The notes: a model not told the origin generated them from the sequence alone. Shown: positions 1-6,035, counted from the stretch's first letter. The stretch: 6,417 nucleotides of DNA from an uncultured Rhodospirillaceae bacterium (GCA_937887565.1 CALABS010000063.1:1-6417), one strand, 5' to 3'. Made by a program: numbers and translations.

Positions 1-5
1 ACGCT

Positions 6-296
6 TCAGTCGAGCAGGCGCATCTGGACGTGTTCGCGGGAGGGAATGCGCAGCGCCAGACCCGGCTCGAGCGCCAACGGGAAAAAGAGGTCGTTGTAGT
101 CGCAGATGATCCACCAGAGCCGGGCGTCACCCAGATAGCGGTGCGCGAGCAGATCCAGACGGTCGCCCTCGACCACGGTGTGCAGGCGGTCGTCATATCT
201 CGGAGTAGTGTCGATGCGCTGGCGCATGCCGAGGGAGGTGCCGTCGCTGTCCCGGTAGAGAACGCAGCGGGCGTAGCGGGAATCACGGCCGATCAT
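6..296 (-). CDS. LysM-domain baseplate protein (gp53 / Tail_X-like)
   Basis: The protein is 96 residues. A longer open frame continues upstream through the previous genes, but the real start is the ATG at 296, which overlaps the previous stop as ATGA and has GGAGGT six bases upstream. The N-terminal third (R-Y-A-R-C-V-L-Y-R-D) is a short beta lead. A LysM-type module follows from about residue 39 to 85: H-T-V-V-E-G-D-R-L-D-L-L-A-H-R-Y-L-G-D, then W-W-I-I-C-D-Y-N-D-L, ending L-A-L-R-I-P-S. In phage tails this module is found in gp53-like wedge proteins and P2 X-type proteins. There it acts as a structural connector in the baseplate rather than as a cell-wall binder in the finished particle. 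The stop is TGA (8-6). No start codon for the next gene is visible in the remaining five bases. Position directly after the CIS-tube gene supports a joint between tube and hub. Function beyond this is inference. Confidence 0.86.
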   Translation of the reverse strand: MIGRDSRYARCVLYRDSDGTSLGMRQRIDTTPRYDDRLHTVVEGDRLDLLAHRYLGDARLWWIICDYNDLFFPLALEPGLALRIPSREHVQMRLLD

Positions 297-763
297 GAAC
301 GTACCTCCGACCAGTTGATGGAACGGTCCACATATTCCTCGAGGACGATGTCCACCTCGGCCCGTTGCGGCAGCAGGTTGTCCCGGTCGAACAGGCCGAA
401 GAAACGCGCCTTCACCTGCCGGACGATGCAGGTCACGCCCGGGTAGAGATCTCCGAAAATCAGCAGTACGCGGTGCGGCGCGTTCTTGAGCATGGTTCCG
501 GCGTGTTCCGGATATTGCAGCGAGCGGAGCCAGTCGACCTTCTGTTTCACCGGCCCCTTGAACAGCTCGACCTTGAAGGCGATCCGGCGCGGTTCCCCGG
601 CGACGTACTGGTAGCGCGGATGGCTCATGCCGGGGATCTTGATCGTCGCGTAGTCGGTCGACTTCTCGTCGCTGATGGAGTTGGGGTTGTACTGGAATTC
701 GAGCCGCTCCCCCGTGTCGGCGTCCACCAGATATCCCTTGATGGGCTGTTGATCCCAGGCCAT
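293..763 (-). CDS. CIS-tube-domain baseplate protein (tube initiator, Afp7/PVC7 N-domain-like)
   Basis: This 156-residue protein shows the signature of the contractile-injection-system tube domain: after a short K-G-Y-L-V-D lead, F-Q-Y-N-P-N-S-I-S-D at about 23-32, then a P-G-M-S-H-P segment and an R-R-I-A-F-K-V-E-L-F strand. In the second half, P-H-R-V-L-L-I-F-G-D-L-Y-P-G-V-T-C-I-V and an A-E-V-D-I-V-L-E-E-Y strand complete a beta-rich fold. In eCIS particles such as Afp and PVC the equivalent domain sits at the base of the tube, joins the first tube layer to the spike hub, and is fused to a LysM domain. Here the LysM is a separate gene that begins inside this one's stop (ATGA). The ATG is preceded by GAGGT seven bases upstream, inside the end of the previous gene. 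The hydrophobic R-F-F-G-L-F patch may face the tube. I consider a baseplate or tube-cap role likely; which T4 protein it matches (gp48, gp54 or gp53) I cannot decide from sequence. Confidence 0.82.
   Translation of the reverse strand: MAWDQQPIKGYLVDADTGERLEFQYNPNSISDEKSTDYATIKIPGMSHPRYQYVAGEPRRIAFKVELFKGPVKQKVDWLRSLQYPEHAGTMLKNAPHRVLLIFGDLYPGVTCIVRQVKARFFGLFDRDNLLPQRAEVDIVLEEYVDRSINWSEVRS
303..308 (-). promoter_or_regulatory. Ribosome binding site deciding the LysM gene start
   Basis: GGAGGT lies six bases before the ATG at 296, inside the end of the CIS-tube gene. It settles the start of the 96-residue LysM protein, because the same frame stays open far upstream without a usable start of its own. 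Confidence 0.85.
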
Positions 764-766
764 TGC

Positions 767-1078
767 TTACACCTCGGCGATCTCGAGGATCGGCTTGCCC
801 AGTTGTCCGGCCCGGTCGAGTTCCCGCCGCATGCCGCTGGAAATGCCGTTGCCGGTGAACGCCCACACCTCGTCGCAACATTCCATGTAGGCCAGGCCGC
901 AGGCGATGCCCGTCTCCCGCTGCTCGGGAACGCTGTCGTCGGTGAAGGTCGGATACAGCAGATGCGGCGCGAACGGCGCGTGACCGCTTCTCATGACCCG
1001 GCGGCAAAGTGCCTCGGCGACCTTGACGTTTCGGGCTATGTCGCCCGCGAACGGGCTGCAGACAAAGATGCGTTTCAT
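767..1078 (-). CDS. Nucleoside 2-deoxyribosyltransferase-like protein (DUF4406/DUF7768 type)
   Basis: The protein is 103 residues from the ATG at 1078. It reads as a small Rossmann-like protein of the deoxyribosyltransferase-related group. Visible elements are an N-terminal strand K-R-I-F-V-C-S-P-F followed by G-D and an Asn-led helix; G-H-A-P-F-A-P-H-L-L-Y-P, the family's second strand; a D-D...P-E-Q-R-E-T-G acidic segment; C-D-E-V-W-A-F; and I-S-S-G-M-R-R-E-L, whose Glu is a candidate for the catalytic position. Such proteins are usual stand-alone genes in phages and Firmicutes, and most lack a tested reaction. They may hydrolyse or transfer nucleoside or nucleotide ribosyl bonds. A TTG at 1090 overlapping the tape measure stop is in frame, but AGAGG four bases before the ATG and the family's usual M-K-x-I/V start favour 1078. 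It lies eight bases after the tape measure and three bases before the CIS-tube gene. A role in the tail is unknown. Family is fairly sure; function is not. Confidence 0.8.
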   Translation of the reverse strand: MKRIFVCSPFAGDIARNVKVAEALCRRVMRSGHAPFAPHLLYPTFTDDSVPEQRETGIACGLAYMECCDEVWAFTGNGISSGMRRELDRAGQLGKPILEIAEV

Positions 1079-1082
1079 CGGT

Positions 1083-1087
1083 CCTCT
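1083..1087 (-). promoter_or_regulatory. Ribosome binding site favouring the ATG of the DUF4406/DUF7768-type gene
   Basis: AGAGG lies four bases before the ATG at 1078 and falls inside the region that a TTG start at 1090 would already translate. This favours the ATG. The spacing is a little short, so the TTG is not excluded. Confidence 0.6.
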
Positions 1088-4000
1088 CAAAGGGTTTCGT
1101 AGTTTCTGATCTTCCGCTCCCGAAGATCCTTGTAGACGGCCTCGGCCACCTTCCGGCCATCGATGTTGGTGGTCACGCTCAGTTCCACCGGGCGGTCGGC
1201 CAGGCCATCGAGGCGCGAGAGCAGCGATTCCAGCAGCTCACGCAGACCCGGACCGGCTTCCTCTCCGCGCATGGGTGTCGCGGGAGCGGTGCGGGCCGGA
1301 GCGATCAACCGTTCGGAAGGCACCGTCTCGGCGAGTCCCGATTGCAGGGGCTTCGCTATCGGAGTCGGAGCGGCCTTTATGGGCCGCTCGATCCCGGCCG
1401 GAGCCAGAGAGGCGTCTCCCTTTTCCAGTGCCGGTTCCACCGCGAACGGCTGGATATAGCTCTTACTTACCGGCTCGACGGCCGCCGCGACGGTCTGCAC
1501 GGTGCCGTTCATCGGTTGCGGAGGCGGCGCGGCCGTGGCCATGACCGGCTGGAGCATCAGCATGGCGCTCAGGGCCTTGGGCACCAGGCGTTCGTCCAGA
1601 CGCGGCACGAGACTGAGCACGCTTTCGATGATGCGTTGCCCAATCGATTCGGCGGGCTGCGCGGTCTTGAGCGGTTGCTTCTGCTCGGCCACCTGCGGAA
1701 TCGGGGTCTGGACTCCCAGCATGGCGCGAGCGGAGGAGAGCAAACCGTTGGCGATCCCGGCGCTTCTATCCTTGATCGCCTGAATGCCCGCGCTCGCGCC
1801 GCTGGAAAGCCTTTGCCAGAGGGTTTGCCCCTCGGCACCGGCGTTGGTAAAGATTCGACCGACAGCGCCGGGCACGGCCGACAGCGTGGCAACGATCCGG
1901 TCGCGGAGATTGACGGCTCCCGTGGCCAGCGCGTCCCAGGCATTGACCTGGGGCGGCTTGAGCGCCAGTACGGGCGTGTCGCCAAACAGGGATTGTTTGA
2001 GACCGCCGAAGATGGCACCGGCCTTGGCCGCGACGGTTTGAGCCCCGGAGGTCAACCCATCCCAGAGTTTTCCGGCCATCCGGAAGGGAGCCGAGGCGGC
2101 GTCCATGAGGTTGCCGCCCGCCGTTTTGATCTGCTGCCAGGCTCCCGCAGCGGCCGAGAGAATCCCGCGAGCGGCGAAGCCGAACACTTTCGCGGGCAGC
2201 GACTGGGTAAGGCTCATGCCGTCGGCGAGGGTCTTGAGCAGCGCGGAGCCGGAGGCGGTCAGGCTGGCGAGTGGTCCCTCGCGGGCATCGGAGAACGGCA
2301 GCAGATTGCGCAGCTTGCCGAGGGCGTTCTTGAGCATGGTGAAGGGATAGGTCACCGCCGACCAGATCCCTTCGCCCAGGGTGATCAGCAGCTTCTTGCC
2401 CGCCTCGAAGAAGGTGGTGTCCCCGGCGAAGAAGGAGCGCACGGTGGCAAACAGCTCCCGCAGAGTGCTGATGATCGGCAGATTCAGAATCGCCTGGCCG
2501 ATCTGTCCGGCGGCGTCAGCCACCAGGCGGCCGATGGAGGTGAAGATCCCGGAAATGAAATTCCAGACACCGACCACCACATCCCGCGCCCAGCGGAACG
2601 GGGTGGCAACAAAATCGTAGACCGCGCCGCCAATGGCCTTGAGACCGTCCAGCAGGGAAATGTCGCCGGTCAGCACCTGCCAGACCGCATAGACGATCTT
2701 CCCGGCGGCCACGAAGGCCTCGCCGATCATGCGCACGGGCAGCAGGAACTTGTAGATGAACTTGGTCGCTCCGACCAGGGACCCGACGATGATCTTGCCG
2801 ACCCAGACCACGCTGCGCACCACCACCGCCAGGGCTCGGACAATGAGCGACAGGTTCCAGGCCACGATCTTCAGCGCGAATGCCAGCCCCTGCAGAAGCA
2901 CACCGGCGACGGTGCCGATAACCGTGCCGAAGGTGCGCCAGGACGACCCGTCGGTGGCGCTGGCGGCCACGCCGAAGATCTCCACCACCGAAAAGACCGC
3001 GCTGGCCAGCGCCGCATAGGCGCTCATCAGGGTGCGGACGGTCGGTTCGAGGATGGCGCGGATGCGGCCAAAGGCATGGGAGAACGCGCCCCACAATCCG
3101 GCCAGGGCCTCACGAACGCGGTAATAGGCCTTGAAGACGGTGACCACGAAGCCCAGCAGTCCGGCGGATTCGAGCTTCTGGGCCAGTTCGGCCGACATCT
3201 GTCCGACACCGCCGCTGAGCGAGCCCACCAGCTCCCTGATCCCCCGGAAGACCAGCGAGACCTTGTTCCAGGCCCCGGTGATGACATCCTGGATGCCGCC
3301 GAAGTTGGTTTCCCAGGCGCGTTTGAGCAGATACACCGAGAGGATCACGCCCGCGATGATCGCGGTGACGGGCAGAAAATAGGTCGCGACCGCCGAACCC
3401 ACCCCGGCGAGCGCGGCGCTGATGGCCACGAACCCGGCCTTGATGGCTGGAAGCATGAGTCCCACCATGCCCACGGCGGCGGTGACGGCTCCGGCCACGA
3501 CCAGAATGGTGCCGAGGGCCATGGACAGTCCAAGGACCACCCGGGTCACGCCCGGCATCGATTTGGCCATGCGCTGCAGGAACAGAATGAAGCGGGAGAC
3601 CCCGTTGATCATCGGCGTGACCACCGGCAGCAGAGTGCGGCCCAGGATTTCGCTGAGGTTGGCCATCTGCTGGCGCAGGAGCAGGAACCGGGCTCCGATG
3701 TCCTGGTTCATGGCGTCGGCCATCTGTTCGGTGACCGCCGTGCCGGTCTTCATGGCCCGGCCCACCGACTGGATATTGCCTTCGAGGCTCTCCATGCCCG
3801 CCGACATCTGCAGCAGGAACTTGACCGCCTCGTCGGAGCCGAAGGCCTTCTTCAGCTTCACCTGGGCGGCGGCGTTGGAGAGATCGGGGAACTGGCGCTT
3901 GATCTCCTGCAGGATGGGAACCACGCCCTTGAGGCGGCCGCTGGTGTCGGTGAAGGACAGGCCAAGCTCGTCACCGGCCTCGGCCGCCTTCATGATGAAC

Positions 4001-4722
4001 GCCTTGTACAGCGTGCCCGCCTCGGAGCCGGGCATGGTGGTCTGGAGCTGGCCGAGCACGGCGAGCTGCTCGTTCAGGGGAATGTTGCTCGCGGCCGCCA
4101 CCGCGCCGATGTTCTTGATGGCGTCGGCCATCTGGGTGCCGTTGGTCTTGAACGAGGCCACGGTCTGCGCCATGGCTCCGGAAAAGGCGGTCGCCCATTC
4201 CATGTCGTTCATGTCGGCCATGATGGGCTTGAAGATCCCGTAGGCCGTGGTGAAGGTGCCGACCATCTCCTGGGTGGTGGCCTTGGTCGCCTTGGCGGTC
4301 ATGGCGGCCATGGAGGTGAAGACGCCCACCGCCTCGTCGCTGAGGTTGGACAGGGCCGATTTCACGTCGTAGGTGGCGGTGATGAACGCCGCCTTGTCGG
4401 CACCGGACCACTGGTTGGTGAAGGATTCTGCGGCGTCCTCGATGGCCCGGAGGTCCTGCACGCCGAGGGACGCCAGCTCGCCCAGGGCCTTCTGGGTCGC
4501 GGCGGTGGAGGCGACCAGGGCGGCGGGCACTGCCATCAGGGCCAGTCCCGCCCCCAGCATCATGGTGCCTTGCTGGATACGGTCCAGGTTGCGGGTCATC
4601 CGCTCGCTGGCATCCGCCACGGTGGAATCGAGGTCCATCATGGAACCACGGATGCGCTGCGCGTTCTGCGAGAACGCATCCTTCATCGATACCACTATGC
4701 CCAGTCCGAGATCGCCGTTCAT
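1087..4722 (-). CDS. Tail tape measure protein (TP901-type core)
   Basis: This 1211-residue protein is the length ruler of the tail, extended inside the tube during assembly and probably released on injection. The N-terminus (1-75) is helical with a hydrophobic stretch at about 52-75. Residues 80-345 form the conserved TP901-type core: a repeated A-A-A/T-rich helix pattern, the T-M-P-G-S-E-A-G-T-L segment at 229-238, and K-K-A-F-G-S-D-E-A-V at 291-300. Long hydrophobic segments at about 394-427, 430-466 and 565-700 could insert in a membrane. An L-L-P-F-S-D-A-R-E-G-P-L...T-A-S-G motif (807-825), common in phage tape measures, precedes a W-x-x-L-x-x-G-A periodic region. Residues 1005-1160 are Pro/Ala-rich linker. 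The C-terminus (1159-1211) is a charged helix, which is the part expected to contact the tail tip. The ATG directly abuts the TAG of the frameshift extension and has only a weak ribosome site (GGAACGG or GGCGA), suggesting translational coupling. The stop is TGA at 1089-1087. Confidence 0.95.
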   Translation of the reverse strand: MNGDLGLGIVVSMKDAFSQNAQRIRGSMMDLDSTVADASERMTRNLDRIQQGTMMLGAGLALMAVPAALVASTAATQKALGELASLGVQDLRAIEDAAESFTNQWSGADKAAFITATYDVKSALSNLSDEAVGVFTSMAAMTAKATKATTQEMVGTFTTAYGIFKPIMADMNDMEWATAFSGAMAQTVASFKTNGTQMADAIKNIGAVAAASNIPLNEQLAVLGQLQTTMPGSEAGTLYKAFIMKAAEAGDELGLSFTDTSGRLKGVVPILQEIKRQFPDLSNAAAQVKLKKAFGSDEAVKFLLQMSAGMESLEGNIQSVGRAMKTGTAVTEQMADAMNQDIGARFLLLRQQMANLSEILGRTLLPVVTPMINGVSRFILFLQRMAKSMPGVTRVVLGLSMALGTILVVAGAVTAAVGMVGLMLPAIKAGFVAISAALAGVGSAVATYFLPVTAIIAGVILSVYLLKRAWETNFGGIQDVITGAWNKVSLVFRGIRELVGSLSGGVGQMSAELAQKLESAGLLGFVVTVFKAYYRVREALAGLWGAFSHAFGRIRAILEPTVRTLMSAYAALASAVFSVVEIFGVAASATDGSSWRTFGTVIGTVAGVLLQGLAFALKIVAWNLSLIVRALAVVVRSVVWVGKIIVGSLVGATKFIYKFLLPVRMIGEAFVAAGKIVYAVWQVLTGDISLLDGLKAIGGAVYDFVATPFRWARDVVVGVWNFISGIFTSIGRLVADAAGQIGQAILNLPIISTLRELFATVRSFFAGDTTFFEAGKKLLITLGEGIWSAVTYPFTMLKNALGKLRNLLPFSDAREGPLASLTASGSALLKTLADGMSLTQSLPAKVFGFAARGILSAAAGAWQQIKTAGGNLMDAASAPFRMAGKLWDGLTSGAQTVAAKAGAIFGGLKQSLFGDTPVLALKPPQVNAWDALATGAVNLRDRIVATLSAVPGAVGRIFTNAGAEGQTLWQRLSSGASAGIQAIKDRSAGIANGLLSSARAMLGVQTPIPQVAEQKQPLKTAQPAESIGQRIIESVLSLVPRLDERLVPKALSAMLMLQPVMATAAPPPQPMNGTVQTVAAAVEPVSKSYIQPFAVEPALEKGDASLAPAGIERPIKAAPTPIAKPLQSGLAETVPSERLIAPARTAPATPMRGEEAGPGLRELLESLLSRLDGLADRPVELSVTTNIDGRKVAEAVYKDLRERKIRNYETL

Positions 4723-4887
4723 CTATCGCCGTTCCGTTTGCTCACGTTCAAAATCAAGCTGCCGCTCGAGGGCCTCGACGAACTGACGCCGGACCCTGAG
4801 CGGCAGCGAGCGGGTTTCCGACCAGCCCCAGTGCAGTCCGCCGTAAGCGAGAAAGAATGCGTCGCTTACAAGCGAACTCCGGGGAAC
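4723..4887 (-). CDS. -1 frameshift extension of the tape-measure chaperone (long form, 273 residues)
   Basis: This frame runs from the end of the slippery site to TAG (4725-4723) and adds 54 residues after residue 219 of the chaperone. It has no ATG, GTG or TTG of its own downstream of 4887. The nearest upstream ATG in this frame, at 4944, lies inside the chaperone gene without a good ribosome site. The extension reads as real protein: a hydrophobic S-D-A-F-F-L-A-Y-G-G segment, then L-H-W-G-W-S-E-T-R-S-L-P, then a charged helix ending in E-R-R. The H-W...E...L-P pattern resembles the small GpE-type frames that follow chaperone genes in P2-like phages. Without it, about 140 bases between the chaperone and the tape measure would be non-coding, which is out of character for this packed operon. 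By analogy with lambda G/GT, the long form would use its extension to recruit tube subunits to the chaperone-coated tape measure. Translation by frameshift is inferred from sequence. Confidence 0.8.
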   Translation of the reverse strand, partial: VPRSSLVSDAFFLAYGGLHWGWSETRSLPLRVRRQFVEALERQLDFEREQTERR

Positions 4888-4908
4888 AAAAAAGCCGGTT
4901 CGGCCTCC
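4843..4908 (-). promoter_or_regulatory. Programmed -1 ribosomal frameshift signal
   Basis: On the minus strand a slippery heptamer T TTT TTG occupies 4893-4887. It is in exact zero-frame register: codons TTT (F218) and TTG (L219) follow the last base of GCT (A217). A GGAGG lies at 4908-4904, ten bases upstream, like the stimulatory Shine-Dalgarno element of E. coli dnaX. Downstream, two mutually exclusive hairpins are possible. One is TCGCT/AGCGA (4875-4871 with 4866-4862, four-base loop). The other is the perfect 8-bp stem GTAAGCGA/TCGCTTAC (4869-4862 with 4850-4843, 11-base loop). The zero-frame stop TAA is inside the stem region. Together these would send a fraction of ribosomes into the 54-codon extension. 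The elements are seen directly; their activity is inferred. Confidence 0.8.
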
Positions 4909-5543
4909 AGACGGGTGCGGATCTTGGTGCCGCAGCCATCGCATTCGGTCTCGACCGAGGTGTCGATTCCCGCGTCGACCCGCGACATCTCCTGCCGCAG
5001 CGCGTTGCGGTCGCGCATCGACATTTCCGCCAGGCTCTTCTTGGAGGGAGCCTTGCCGTCGATGTCGAGGATGCGGATGAGCATGGCCGAGGTGATGTTG
5101 GGCTCACGCAGGCTGGCCAGGCGCTTTTCCTTGTGGCCGTCGAGATATCCGAAGCGCACGGTTTTCTTCGAGCCGGGCAGCTTGAAGGCGAACTCCCGCT
5201 CCTCGCCGTAGGGGGTGACCTTGAGATCCTCGAGATTGACGGTCACGAAGTTGGTCATGCGGCAGGCGCTGTTCGGGCAGCTCAGCTCCAGCTCCACCTC
5301 GTCGCCGAGGGAAATCTGGCGCAGGCGGACCAGGGCGAACAGCCGGTCACCCGAGAGCAGGTTCATCACCTCGGAAAGATCGGGATCGGTCTTCTCGCCC
5401 AGCCGGACGAAACAGTTGCGGAGCACCTGGTTGATCGCCTCTCCGGAGCGGATCAGGCGCTGGTTGGTGAGCAGTTCTTCCTCGGCCCCGGTCATTTCCC
5501 GGAGCTCGAGTTCAGTGCCGCTTGGCAGTTCAAAGCTGTACAT
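4866..5543 (-). CDS. Tape-measure chaperone, T4 gp26-like baseplate/hub assembly family, with cysteine-pair site
   Basis: This 225-residue protein sits between the tube and tape measure genes, the position of the tail assembly chaperone in most long-tailed phages (lambda G, P2 E). The N-terminus (E-L-P-S-G, then L-R-E-M-T-G-A-E-E-E-L-L) and the overall plan resemble the small T4-baseplate-like proteins annotated near gp26. It carries two cysteine pairs, C89-x4-C94 and C201-x2-C204, which could form one four-cysteine metal site. The middle has charged segments (K-L-P-G-S-K-K-T-V-R-F) and the second half is mainly helical. The start is well supported: GGAGG lies seven bases before the ATG. The gene begins 15 bases after the tube stop. 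The zero frame ends at TAA (4868-4866), but a slippery site eight codons earlier probably diverts some ribosomes into a longer product. The likely role is to hold the tape measure soluble until the tube assembles around it. The role rests mainly on position; the exact family is less certain. Confidence 0.8.
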   Translation of the reverse strand: MYSFELPSGTELELREMTGAEEELLTNQRLIRSGEAINQVLRNCFVRLGEKTDPDLSEVMNLLSGDRLFALVRLRQISLGDEVELELSCPNSACRMTNFVTVNLEDLKVTPYGEEREFAFKLPGSKKTVRFGYLDGHKEKRLASLREPNITSAMLIRILDIDGKAPSKKSLAEMSMRDRNALRQEMSRVDAGIDTSVETECDGCGTKIRTRLEAEPAFLFPGVRL

Positions 5544-5550
5544 GGTCGAT

Positions 5551-5555
5551 CCTCC
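5551..5555 (-). promoter_or_regulatory. Ribosome binding site of the chaperone gene
   Basis: GGAGG lies seven bases before the ATG at 5543. It is the strongest site in the window and confirms that start, in contrast to the weak site of the tape measure gene. Confidence 0.85.
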
Positions 5556-5558
5556 GGT

Positions 5559-6020
5559 TTAGGTCCAGTATTGGAAGCAGATGGTGAGCTTCTCGATGGT
5601 GTTCTCGGTGTTGCCGCCCTCGAGCTCGTCGTATTCGAGCGCCTTCACCCAGGCCCCGTGCAGGGTCCAGCGGCGGGTCTCGTTGCCGGTGCGGTCGTAG
5701 CGGACAACGTCGATGTCGCGCATGTAGTCGGCCGGAAGGCCGCCGGTGACGGCGTTCACGTCCACCTGTTTCTTGATCCATTCGCGGGCCGCCTCGTCGG
5801 AGCCGTCCTGCAGGTTGCCTTTCTCGAGGGTGATGTCCTCGAACTTGACCCGCCCCGCCACCTTTTGGTCGAACATCGAACCGGCCGGGGCAAAGGCCAC
5901 TTCCTCGAATTCGGTTTTGGGCTCCTGTCCCTTGTGGAACAGGGCCACGTCGAAGCCGTTTACCTCGATGGCGAACTGCCAGTTCTGGTAAAGGCTCTTG
6001 GGCATGTTTCCGCTTCTCAT
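5559..6020 (-). CDS. Tail tube protein (T4 gp19-like family)
   Basis: This 153-residue protein is the likely inner tube subunit, which polymerises as stacked hexamers inside the sheath. The family signature lies near the N-terminus: a Y-Q-N-W-Q-F stretch followed by a V-N-G-F-D-V-A-L-F segment, the first beta strands of the tube fold. The rest reads as a compact beta protein, with an R-R-W-T-L-H-G-A-W strand and a C-terminal E-N-T-I-E-K-L-T-I strand ending in F-Q-Y-W-T, as in phage and injection-system tube proteins. The length is usual for the family. Two ATG codons are possible, at 6020 and 6005. I prefer 6020 because GGGAG (6034-6030) lies nine bases upstream of it, but homologues often begin at the equivalent of M-P-K-S-L (6005), so the true start could be five codons later. 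The gene follows the sheath by 15 bases. The assignment as tube is strong; whether a second tube paralogue exists elsewhere cannot be seen. Confidence 0.93.
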   Translation of the reverse strand: MRSGNMPKSLYQNWQFAIEVNGFDVALFHKGQEPKTEFEEVAFAPAGSMFDQKVAGRVKFEDITLEKGNLQDGSDEAAREWIKKQVDVNAVTGGLPADYMRDIDVVRYDRTGNETRRWTLHGAWVKALEYDELEGGNTENTIEKLTICFQYWT

Positions 6021-6035
6021 AGCCGTGTTCTCCCG

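Noticed and set aside
297..1160. Upstream extension of the LysM frame to a 384-residue protein
   Set aside because: The part before 296 is Arg/Gly-rich out-of-frame reading of the CIS-tube and DUF4406/DUF7768-type genes. The LysM gene has its own ATG with GGAGGT and an ATGA overlap.
3971..4411. Other minus-strand frames inside the tape measure region (also 1569-2018, 2516-3094, 3027-3287)
   Set aside because: They overlap the tape measure frame fully, have low-complexity Arg/His/Gly or Ser/Pro content, and lack credible ribosome sites.
4843..4869. The 8-bp inverted repeat as a transcription terminator
   Set aside because: No T-run follows the stem on the minus strand, and the operon continues directly into the tape measure. 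A role in frameshifting fits better.
4888..4944. Independent start at 4944 for the small frame before the tape measure
   Set aside because: The residues before the slippery site in this frame (R-W-L-R-H-Q-D-P-H-P) look like shadow sequence. There is no good ribosome site, and the frame joins the chaperone exactly at a slippery heptamer.
1342..5211. A very long plus-strand open frame (1289 codons) opposite the tape measure and chaperone genes
   Set aside because: It is a mirror of GC-rich codon use on the minus strand. The translation is full of His, Gly, Arg and Asp with no fold pattern, and it crosses several well-supported minus-strand genes. I treat it as a shadow.
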